A DNA stretch of 64,000 bases, from NCBI GenBank assembly GCA_050249835.1, contig JBFWPT010000012.1:11377-75376 (forward strand), given 5' to 3'. Source of the DNA: Miltoncostaea sp050249835. Its GTDB lineage: Bacteria; Actinomycetota; Thermoleophilia; Miltoncostaeales; Miltoncostaeaceae. Below, in pieces: positions 49,900-57,377 of this stretch (position 1 is its first letter; each line of letters begins with the position of its first letter). A model generated the notes under the pieces. It had not been told where the DNA came from. It searched no databases and worked only from the letters and a program-made list of their open reading frames with translations. A program made the position numbers and the translations under genes.

Positions 49900-51402
49900 C
49901 TAGACGGGCGGGCGCACCTCGCGCCAGTAGAAGGTCTCCCAGGAGCCCTCGAGCACCGGGTAGAGCGGCGGCCGCAGGCGGGCGAGCGTCTCGTCCCACT
50001 GGTACTCGCGGTTCTCGAACATCGACGCGTACCCGCCGCCGAAGGTCGTCTGCGAGCCGATGTAGAGCATCGAGTCGTGGTTGCCCGTCTGCGAGGAGCG
50101 GTTCGTGCGCCACTGCCCCGACTGCGCGAGCGTGGCGGCGCGCCACGTCAGCACCGACGGCGTGTACTCGGTGATGATGACCTCGCCGGCGGCGATCAGG
50201 CCGAGGATGTCGTTGCCCGGCGAGGCGTAGGCGATGTTCCCGCCGATGTAGACGTTGCCCTTGGTCGCGACGCTCACGAAGCCGTTGACCACCGAGGGGC
50301 GCGGGCCGTTGGTCGCGCCGCAGTTGTCGCGGCGGGTGCTGCCGTCGGAGACGATCACCGACTGCTCGAAGTACATGTACGCGAGCGCCGTGCCCGAGGG
50401 CAGGGTGACCGTGGGCCTGCAGATGTAGCCGTTGGAGCCGATCGAGGCGCCCGGGTTGGTGGTGTTGTCGATCATCCACACCCGCACCCGGCCGTCGGCC
50501 AGGAACTGGATCATCCACGCGTCCGCCGAGGGGTCGTTGAACTCGAGGTTCTGCGCGCGCGCGGCGTCGCGGATGTCCAGCCGGGTCTTGGTGAACTGGC
50601 CGAAGTCGATCGGCGTCGGGAACTGGTCGCTGAACGACGGCACGGTCGCCGACGTGTAGGCGCCCTCCTGGTAGACCGACGACGGCACCGAGTTGCTCGT
50701 GCAGGCCGCGCTGGAGTTCCCGTGCGAGCACGTGAAGTGGGCGGCGTAGGCCGGGGCCCGGGCGACGCCCTGGTGGTTGATGTCCACCGCCGAGTAGAGC
50801 TTGCCGGTCGTCGTCGCCGCGGAGCCGTACCGGATGGTCGCGTTGGAGATCATCTGGAAGTCGGCGAGGGACGACGGGCGCACCTGGCTCTGGATCGTCC
50901 GCGTCACCGGAGCCGACGAGGCGCGGTCGGACTGCGCCGTCGAGAGGACCGTGACGATGTCGGAGCCCGGCGGCGGCGGCGTCACGCGCAGCGAGTAGGC
51001 CGCGTTCCCGAACCGGCCCTCCTGCAGGGGGCGCCAGGTCTGCGGCGGGCCCGCGTAGGTCCAGGTGACCCCGGGGGTCCAGTCGGAGCCCGGCGGGAAC
51101 ACCCGGCCGGTGGGGTCGATGCGCGGGTCCTCGGCGGGGTCCACGTAGTGCTCGTAGTAGCGGGGGTCCTCCACGAGGCGCGACACGTACTGGTTGACGC
51201 CCGCGTCGGCGACCTGGATGGCGATGTCGGCGCGCGCCTGGCGGGCGGTCTGGTGGGTGCTGCTGCGGGCGAACGAGAGGCTCGCGAGGACCAGCAGCGC
51301 GAGGATGCCCGTCAGCGCGATCGTGGTGATGAGGCTGGAGCCGCGCTGGCGGCCCAGCCGGCCCCGCCCGTCAGAACCGGACGGCATTGCGGAGTGCGAC
51401 AT
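49900..51402 (-). CDS. PilX-like pilus assembly protein
   Basis: A 500-residue protein. Its one membrane segment (about 22-45, SSLITTIALTGILALLVLA) follows a basic stretch (RLGRQRG), as in PilX N-terminal domain proteins, but without a clean prepilin Gly-Phe-Glu motif. The long outer part is beta-rich with several Cys (FTCSHGNSSAAC, DNCGATNG) and a late segment with SVATKGNVYIGGN repeats. It overlaps the upstream prepilin gene by 32 nt. I infer a minor pilin or surface component. Confidence 0.8.
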   Translation of the reverse strand: MSHSAMPSGSDGRGRLGRQRGSSLITTIALTGILALLVLASLSFARSSTHQTARQARADIAIQVADAGVNQYVSRLVEDPRYYEHYVDPAEDPRIDPTGRVFPPGSDWTPGVTWTYAGPPQTWRPLQEGRFGNAAYSLRVTPPPPGSDIVTVLSTAQSDRASSAPVTRTIQSQVRPSSLADFQMISNATIRYGSAATTTGKLYSAVDINHQGVARAPAYAAHFTCSHGNSSAACTSNSVPSSVYQEGAYTSATVPSFSDQFPTPIDFGQFTKTRLDIRDAARAQNLEFNDPSADAWMIQFLADGRVRVWMIDNTTNPGASIGSNGYICRPTVTLPSGTALAYMYFEQSVIVSDGSTRRDNCGATNGPRPSVVNGFVSVATKGNVYIGGNIAYASPGNDILGLIAAGEVIITEYTPSVLTWRAATLAQSGQWRTNRSSQTGNHDSMLYIGSQTTFGGGYASMFENREYQWDETLARLRPPLYPVLEGSWETFYWREVRPPV

Positions 51403-52021
51403 CGGTGCTCAGCTCCAGCGTCGTTGCGGCGTTGCCCGTCCTCTGGCTCACCAGGAACCGGACGGAGATCTGCGCGATGTTGCGCATCTGATTGCTGGGA
51501 GGCGTTGCGGCGAGCGCGAGGCCCGTCCGGGTGAAGGCGCGGAACGCGGGCGCCGCGGTCGTGTTGCCGACGGAGGCGATGAGCACCTCCCGCCGGGTGT
51601 ACGAGCCGTAGGTGAAGGGGAAGGTGGCGCCGACCGGCGCGGCGGCCTCGCGGATGAGCTGGCCGGACACGATCGAGTACCGGACCTTCTCGGGCCGCGG
51701 GACCATGGCCGCGGTGGTGCGCAGCGGGTCGACGTACATCTCGACGACCGTCGGGCTCAGGGAGATGACCGGGGAGGTGAGCCCGTCGTCGGGGGAGATC
51801 GCCTGGCGGGCCTCGCGGGCGAACCGGTCGATCGCCGTCCGGCCGTCGCCCTGTGCCCGCGCCTGCGACTCGTGGGTCCGCGCCGAGTCCGCCCCGGCGA
51901 AGAAGAACCCGAAGAGCGCGATGGCGAAGACGCTCGCCAGGATGATCCCCATCAGCAGCTCGATGAGGGTGAACCCGCCGCCGGAGCGGCGGCGGCCCAT
52001 GACCGCGCGCGCCCGCCTCAT
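51371..52021 (-). CDS. Prepilin-type protein (PilW/PulJ-like)
   Basis: A 216-residue protein with the prepilin signal GGGFTLIELLMG: cleavage after Gly, mature Phe1 and Glu5, then a hydrophobic helix to about 40. The rest is a small beta domain. It needs a prepilin peptidase that is not in the window. ATG 52021 overlaps the stop of the upstream pilin gene (ATGA). Confidence 0.88.
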   Translation of the reverse strand: MRRARAVMGRRRSGGGFTLIELLMGIILASVFAIALFGFFFAGADSARTHESQARAQGDGRTAIDRFAREARQAISPDDGLTSPVISLSPTVVEMYVDPLRTTAAMVPRPEKVRYSIVSGQLIREAAAPVGATFPFTYGSYTRREVLIASVGNTTAAPAFRAFTRTGLALAATPPSNQMRNIAQISVRFLVSQRTGNAATTLELSTDVALRNAVRF

Positions 52022-53592
52022 GGCACCGTGTAGGTCACGGTCTGGCCGCCGAGGGCCTGGACCACCTTGCCGGCGCTCCAGGTCGGGTTGCCGCCCGAGA
52101 AGCCGACCGCGATGTACGCGTTGTAGTCGCCGGCGGCGAGGCCCGTGAAGTCGGCGCGGCCGAAGTTGTTCGTCGCCTGCGACGCGTCGTAGGTGCCGGA
52201 GATGGCCTGCAGCCGCACCAGGCGGTTGGAGGCGCCGGCGTTGAGGCGGATGGTGCCGGTGTTGCTCGACGGCACCAGGTACATCGTGAGCGGCGTGGTC
52301 TGGTTCTGGTTGATCGTCGCCAGGATCGAGCCGGCGCCGTACCCCGGCTGCGCGGCCGACACGACGTAGCTCGCGGTGCCGGAGGGCGGCAGGCAGAAGC
52401 GGACGAAGCCGGAGGCGTTCGCCGTGCGCACCCGCGGGGCCGTGAGGGTGCCGCCGGACACCTGCACCTGCGCGCCCGGGATGGGCGGGTTGCCGCCGGC
52501 CGTGCTCCGGATCGTGACGTCCAGGTAGCCGCTCGGCTGGCGCGTCAGGGAGAAGTTGAACGCCTCGGTGGTGTTGTTCGGGTACCCCGTCGGCACCGGC
52601 CGGGTGATCGTCGCGTTCGCGTAGCAGTCCGCCTCGGCGGTGACCGTGAAGTTGGAGGCGCTCGGCTGGATCGGCTTGCCGCCGAGCGTCGTGAAGGTGA
52701 ACAGGCCCGTCGTCCCGCTCTGCGACTCGCTGACCACGTTCGGGCCGGGGGTGGTCACCAGGACCTCCGAGCGCTCGGTGATGAGCTGCCCGGTGGCGGA
52801 GTCGCGCAAGGTGACGTTGACCGTCGCCCGCTTGAAGACCTTGAGGGTCGTCGTCCAGGTCTGGGAGGCGGCGAGGTGCTGCTGGGCCACCGCCGGCGCG
52901 CTGTCGGGGTGGATGACCCACGGGTCCGAGACCCCGACCGTCAGCCGGTACTTGTACTTCGGGTCGTTGACCGGGATCGCGCTGGGCTCCAGGCCCGCGA
53001 AGACCACCTTGCCCTCGTTCCCCGTCGAGCGCGTCTGCGTGGGCGAGGTGCTCAGGTCCGCCGTGACCGGGATCCCGACGAGCGGCTGGTCGGTCACCGC
53101 GTCGATGACCGTCGCGATGATCGTGGACTTGCCGGCGATCGAGCCGATGGCGGGCGGCGCGACGAGGGTCGTGACGGTCACGGGGCGCACGAGCTGCGCC
53201 TGGGGCGTGACGGTGACCGTGACCTTCTTGTAGTTGACGTAGGTCTGCGGCTGGCCGAGGGCCGGGTCGTCCACGTAGTCGACCTCGGTCGCCGTGCGGT
53301 ACGTGACCGAGCCGACGACGGTGTTGACCGTCGCGGCGATCTCGCCCGGCGGGCTGCCGCCGACGATGCCGACGTCGTCGTAGGGCATCCGGTGGGCGCG
53401 CTCCAGGGCGGCCGCGGCGATCTTGTTCGCCGTCGTCTCGAGCTTCGACGTGCCGAGCGAGCGGCTCGTCTGGGCGAGCCCCTGGGCGATCCCGCCGGCG
53501 ACGATCGCGAGGATGATGATCCCCACGAGGACCTCGATGTACGAGAAACCGGCCTGCCGGTCCCTCGCCCGCCCCCTCATCCGTGAGCCCAC
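52018..53592 (-). CDS. PilV-like minor pilin with large Ig-like/CNA-B-type extension
   Basis: A 524-residue protein. It has a type IV prepilin signal (DRQAGFSYIEVLVG; Gly cleavage, Phe1, Glu5 of the mature protein), an N-terminal pilin helix and globular part to about 145, then several beta-sandwich units of carboxypeptidase-regulatory or CNA-B character (VIDAVTDQPLVGIPVTADL, VTLRDSATGQLITE, IPGAQVQVSGG). Ordinary PilV is under 200 residues, so the tip-like extension is the odd feature. It may be an adhesin at a pilus tip. GTG 53592 has AGGAG 6 nt upstream. First gene of a three-gene set. Confidence 0.85.
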   Translation of the reverse strand: MGSRMRGRARDRQAGFSYIEVLVGIIILAIVAGGIAQGLAQTSRSLGTSKLETTANKIAAAALERAHRMPYDDVGIVGGSPPGEIAATVNTVVGSVTYRTATEVDYVDDPALGQPQTYVNYKKVTVTVTPQAQLVRPVTVTTLVAPPAIGSIAGKSTIIATVIDAVTDQPLVGIPVTADLSTSPTQTRSTGNEGKVVFAGLEPSAIPVNDPKYKYRLTVGVSDPWVIHPDSAPAVAQQHLAASQTWTTTLKVFKRATVNVTLRDSATGQLITERSEVLVTTPGPNVVSESQSGTTGLFTFTTLGGKPIQPSASNFTVTAEADCYANATITRPVPTGYPNNTTEAFNFSLTRQPSGYLDVTIRSTAGGNPPIPGAQVQVSGGTLTAPRVRTANASGFVRFCLPPSGTASYVVSAAQPGYGAGSILATINQNQTTPLTMYLVPSSNTGTIRLNAGASNRLVRLQAISGTYDASQATNNFGRADFTGLAAGDYNAYIAVGFSGGNPTWSAGKVVQALGGQTVTYTVP

Positions 53593-53713
53593 GCGGAACT
53601 CCTGTCATCCATGCGTCGACGCGCTCCCGCAATCGGGCGGTCCGCCGACGCGTTACGGGAGGGCACGCGCTGTATCGGCCGGTCGGAGCGATGCCTTGAT
53701 CCCCCGGCGGGTC

Positions 53714-53719
53714 TAGGAT
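53714..53719 (+). promoter_or_regulatory. Candidate -10 (TAGGAT) for a leaderless transcript
   Basis: It lies 8 nt before ATG 53728 of the GH15 gene; no Shine-Dalgarno is seen. Confidence 0.45.
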
Positions 53720-53727
53720 CCCGGCCG

Positions 53728-55620
53728 ATGGCGATCAACGAGGCGCCGGCCCCGCCCGGCACCCCGGGCGAGGGCGCCTGGGGGCACCCCCACGAGCCCC
53801 GGTACAAGCCGGTCGAGGGCTACGGCCTGATCGGCGACCTGCACACGGCGGCGCTCGTCGGCCGCGACGGCTCGATCGACTGGTTCTGCCCGGGCCGCTT
53901 CGACGCGCCGAGCATGTTCGCGGCGCTGCTCGACGCGGACCGCGGCGGGTGCTTCCGGATCGCGCCGGAGGTCCCCTGCTCCTCCAAGCACCTCTACCGG
54001 CCGGACACCGCCATCCTGACGACCCGGTTCCTCAGCCCGGCGGGCGTCGCCGAGGTCACGGACCTCATGCCCGTGGGGATGGAGCAGTGCGCCATCGTGC
54101 GGCGCGTCGAGGTCGTGCGGGGCGCGGTCGACTTCCGCATGGCGTGCACGCCGGGCTTCGACTACGCCCGCGCCGGCCACCGCGTGACCCTCACCGACGG
54201 CCGCACCGCCCGCTTCACCTCGGAGCGCGGGCACGTGTCCGAGCTGACGGCGGGCACCCCCCTGGCGGTGGACGGCCCCTCCGCCACCGCCCGCGTCCAC
54301 CTCGAGGCCGGCGAGGGCACCTGGTTCGTGCTGCACCCCGCCGGGGCGGGCCACATGTGGACCGGCGCGACGGTGGAGCGCGCCTTCACGGAGACGCGGG
54401 CCTTCTGGCGCGGCTGGCTCTCCCAGTCGATCTACGACGGCCGCTGGCGCGAGATGGTGCACCGCTCGGCGATCACCCTGAAGCTCTGCACCTACGCCCC
54501 CACGGGGGCGATGGTGGCCGCGCCCACCTGCAGCCTGCCGGAGACGATCGGGGGCGCCCGCAACTGGGACTACCGCTACGCCTGGCTGCGCGACTCGGCG
54601 TTCACGGCGTTCGCCTTCCAGCGGCTCGGCTTCCACACGGAGGCCCGCCACTTCGCCGACTGGCTGGAGGAGCGCTGCCGGGCGACCGACCCGGCCGATC
54701 CCCAGCTCCAGATCGTCTACGCCATCGACGGCGGCACGCAGCTGGACGAGGTCGAGCTGGGCCACCTGGAGGGCTACCGCGGCTCGCGCCCGGTGCGCAT
54801 CGGCAACGGCGCCCACGACCAGCTCCAGCTGGACGTGTACGGCGAGCTGATGGACGCCGTCTACCTGTCGGACAAGATCGAGCCCATCTCCTGGGAGCTC
54901 TGGAAGAGCCTGAGGCGGCTGCTCGACTGGCTGGCGGACAACTGGGGGCAGCCGGACGAGGGCATCTGGGAGGTCCGCGGCGGCCGGCGCGACTTCGTCT
55001 ACTCGCGCCTCATGTGCTGGGTCGCCTTCGACCGCGCCATCCGCATGCAGAACGCGCGCGGCCTGCCCGCCGACACCCGCCGCTGGCGCCAGGTGCGCGA
55101 CGCGATCTACGAGGAGATCATGGACCGCGGCTGGAGCGAGGCCCGCGGCGCCTTCGTCCAGTACTACGGCGGCGACGTCCTCGACGCGAGCGCCCTGCTG
55201 ATGCCGCTCGTGAAGTTCATCGGGCCCCGCGACCCGCGGATGCTGTCCACCCTCGACGCCATCCAGCGGGACCTCGTCTCCGACAGCCTCGTGTACCGCT
55301 ACGACCCCGCGACGGCCTCCGACGACGGCCTCGGCGGGTCCGAGGAGGGATCGTTCTCCCTCTGCTCCTTCTGGCTGGTCGAGTGCCTCACCCGCGCGGG
55401 GCGCATCGACGAGGCGCGGCTCGTGTTCGAGAAGATGCTCAGCTACGCCAACGGGCTCGGCCTGTTCGCGGAGGAGGTCGGCGACACCGGGGAGGCGCTC
55501 GGCAACTTCCCCCAGGCGTTCACCCACCTCGGCCTCATCTCCGCCGCGTGGGACCTCAACAAGGCCCTGGACCGCCGCCGCAACGCACGTGTGGAGCCGC
55601 CCCCGGGGGCCGGGGCGTGA
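53728..55620 (+). CDS. Glycoside hydrolase family 15 (glucoamylase/trehalase-like)
   Basis: A 630-residue cytoplasmic-type GH15. The N-terminal beta domain begins GLIGDLHTAALVGRDGSIDWFC, the actinobacterial trehalase/glucoamylase signature. The (alpha/alpha)6 barrel has NWDYRYAWLRDS, PDEGIWEVRGG (general acid Glu) and AEEVGDTGEALGNFPQAFTH (second Glu region). Substrate may be trehalose or an alpha-glucan. It is followed at 13 nt by a G6PDH gene, consistent with sending released glucose into the pentose phosphate path, but no glucose kinase is near. Confidence 0.92.
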   Translation: MAINEAPAPPGTPGEGAWGHPHEPRYKPVEGYGLIGDLHTAALVGRDGSIDWFCPGRFDAPSMFAALLDADRGGCFRIAPEVPCSSKHLYRPDTAILTTRFLSPAGVAEVTDLMPVGMEQCAIVRRVEVVRGAVDFRMACTPGFDYARAGHRVTLTDGRTARFTSERGHVSELTAGTPLAVDGPSATARVHLEAGEGTWFVLHPAGAGHMWTGATVERAFTETRAFWRGWLSQSIYDGRWREMVHRSAITLKLCTYAPTGAMVAAPTCSLPETIGGARNWDYRYAWLRDSAFTAFAFQRLGFHTEARHFADWLEERCRATDPADPQLQIVYAIDGGTQLDEVELGHLEGYRGSRPVRIGNGAHDQLQLDVYGELMDAVYLSDKIEPISWELWKSLRRLLDWLADNWGQPDEGIWEVRGGRRDFVYSRLMCWVAFDRAIRMQNARGLPADTRRWRQVRDAIYEEIMDRGWSEARGAFVQYYGGDVLDASALLMPLVKFIGPRDPRMLSTLDAIQRDLVSDSLVYRYDPATASDDGLGGSEEGSFSLCSFWLVECLTRAGRIDEARLVFEKMLSYANGLGLFAEEVGDTGEALGNFPQAFTHLGLISAAWDLNKALDRRRNARVEPPPGAGA

Positions 55621-55621
55621 C

Positions 55622-55627
55622 TATCCT
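55622..55627 (+). promoter_or_regulatory. Candidate -10 (TATCCT) for a leaderless transcript
   Basis: It lies 6 nt before ATG 55634, immediately after the GH15 stop, and may give the G6PDH gene its own transcript. Confidence 0.4.
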
Positions 55628-55633
55628 GCGCCC

Positions 55634-57019
55634 ATGATCCGGCGCATGATCGTCCTGGGCGCGGGCGGGGATCTCGCGGCGCGCCTCCTGCTCCCCGCCC
55701 TGGCGGGCCTGCTCGCGCGGAAGCGCCTTCCGGCGGACCTGGAGGTGGTGTGCGTCGACCGCGCCCCCCTCGACGACGCGACCTTCCGGGCCCACGTGCG
55801 GACCGCCGTGGGGGTGTGTGGCGACGCCGAGGCGCGCGCCTCCGCCGACGCCCTCGCCGCGGCCTGCGCCTACCACCAGGGCGACGCCGGCGACCCGGAG
55901 GCCCTGCGCGCCGCGCTGGGCGACGACGGCGAGCCGGTCGTGCTCTACCTCGCCCTGCCGCCGGTGGTGTTCGCGCCCGCCATCACGGCCGCCGCCGAGG
56001 TGGGCCTGCCCGAGGGCAGCCGCATGGTCGTGGAGAAGCCCTTCGGGACCGGCCTGGAGTCGGCCCGCGAGCTCAACGCGCTGCTGCGGACCGCCCTCCC
56101 GGAGGCGGCGATCCACCGGATGGACCACTTCCTCGGCAAGCAGACCGTCCAGAACATCCTCGGCCTGCGCTTCGCCAACCGCGTCGTGGAGCCGATCCTG
56201 AACCGCGAGCACGTCGAGCGCGTGGACGTCATCTGGGACGAGACGCTCGCCCTCGAGGGCCGCGCCGGGTACTACGACCGCGCCGGGGCCCTGCGGGACA
56301 TGATCCAGAACCACCTGCTCCAGATCATGACCCTGCTCGCGATGGAGCCCCCGCCCACCCTGCACGAGCGCGACCTGCGCGACCGCAAGGTCGACCTGCT
56401 GCGCTCGGTGCGGACGCCGGACCGGGCGGCCCTGGCCACGGAGAGCGTCCGCGCCCGCTACACGTCAGGGGACGCCGTGGAGGGCCCCGTGCCGGACTAC
56501 GCGGCCGAGGAGGGCGTGGACCCGGCGCACGGCACCGAGACCTTCGCCGCGCTCACGCTCTGGGTCGACTCGTGGCGCTGGTCCGGGGTGCCGTTCACGC
56601 TCCGCAGCGGCAAGGCCCTCGGCGTCCTGCGCCAGCAGGCCGAGGTCCACTTCCGCCCGGTCCCCCACCTCGCCTTCGGCCAGGACCAGCACCCGCAGGC
56701 GAACGTCCTGACGTTCGGCCTCGCGCCGGACCGGCTCACCCTGTCGGTCAACGTCAACGGCGAGGGCGAGCCGTTCACGCTGGAGCAGGCGCTGCTCGAG
56801 GCCGACTTCCCCGACCAGGACATCTCGGCCTACGGGCGGGTGATCCTCGACATCCTCGACGGCGACGCGACCCTCTCCATCCGCGGCGACGAGGCCGAGG
56901 AGGCCTGGCGCATCATCGAGCCGGTCCTGGACGCCTGGGGCGCCGGGGTGCCGGGGCTCACGGAGTACCCGGCGGGCTCGGAGGGCCCCCCGGTGCCCGT
57001 CCCTCCGCCAGGGCGATGA
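55634..57019 (+). CDS. zwf: Glucose-6-phosphate dehydrogenase
   Basis: A 461-residue enzyme. The NADP site reads GAGGDLAARLLLPAL (usual form GASGDL), the substrate motif is HRMDHFLGKQTVQN with catalytic H165, and EKPFGTGL is present. The C-terminal domain has PFTLRSGKAL. First step of the oxidative pentose phosphate path. The C-terminus is Pro-rich, and its last 62 bp overlap the 3' end of the SRPBCC gene on the opposite strand. Confidence 0.92.
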   Translation: MIRRMIVLGAGGDLAARLLLPALAGLLARKRLPADLEVVCVDRAPLDDATFRAHVRTAVGVCGDAEARASADALAAACAYHQGDAGDPEALRAALGDDGEPVVLYLALPPVVFAPAITAAAEVGLPEGSRMVVEKPFGTGLESARELNALLRTALPEAAIHRMDHFLGKQTVQNILGLRFANRVVEPILNREHVERVDVIWDETLALEGRAGYYDRAGALRDMIQNHLLQIMTLLAMEPPPTLHERDLRDRKVDLLRSVRTPDRAALATESVRARYTSGDAVEGPVPDYAAEEGVDPAHGTETFAALTLWVDSWRWSGVPFTLRSGKALGVLRQQAEVHFRPVPHLAFGQDQHPQANVLTFGLAPDRLTLSVNVNGEGEPFTLEQALLEADFPDQDISAYGRVILDILDGDATLSIRGDEAEEAWRIIEPVLDAWGAGVPGLTEYPAGSEGPPVPVPPPGR

Positions 57020-57377
57020 GCCGTCCGAGGGACCGGTCCACCTCGTCCCTCTGCGCGTCCAGCTTCTCCGCCTGGTCGTCCGGCAGCTCCACCCGGGCGC
57101 TCACCTCGCAGCCGTCGGGGTGGGGCGCGAGGCGCCACTCGTAGACGATGTCCGAGACGAGGCACGAGATCGTCACCGCGCCGTCGCCCCCGGAGACGCC
57201 GAGCGGGTAGGGGAAGTCGGGCCACGCGGCGGCGTAGCGCGTCACCCCGCCGTCGGGGCCGGTCTCGACCCGCGCGGTGTCCGCCCACCACTCCTCCATC
57301 CGCGTCGGGTCGTGGAGGATCGCGAAGACGTCGAGCGCGGGCGCGCGGCACACCCCCGTCGCGCGGAAACCGGGCAT
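56958..57377 (-). CDS. SRPBCC-family lipid/ligand-binding protein
   Basis: A 139-residue START/SRPBCC (polyketide-cyclase-like) domain: a first beta strand with VCRAPALDVFAILHDPTRMEEWW, central beta sheet and a long C-terminal helix DQAEKLDAQRDEVDRSLGRLI. It usually binds a small hydrophobic ligand. Its ATG 57377 overlaps the regulator's stop (TGATG), so it is translated as part of that transcript. Its end overlaps zwf by 62 bp tail to tail. Confidence 0.82.
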   Translation of the reverse strand: MPGFRATGVCRAPALDVFAILHDPTRMEEWWADTARVETGPDGGVTRYAAAWPDFPYPLGVSGGDGAVTISCLVSDIVYEWRLAPHPDGCEVSARVELPDDQAEKLDAQRDEVDRSLGRLIALAEGRAPGGPPSPPGTP

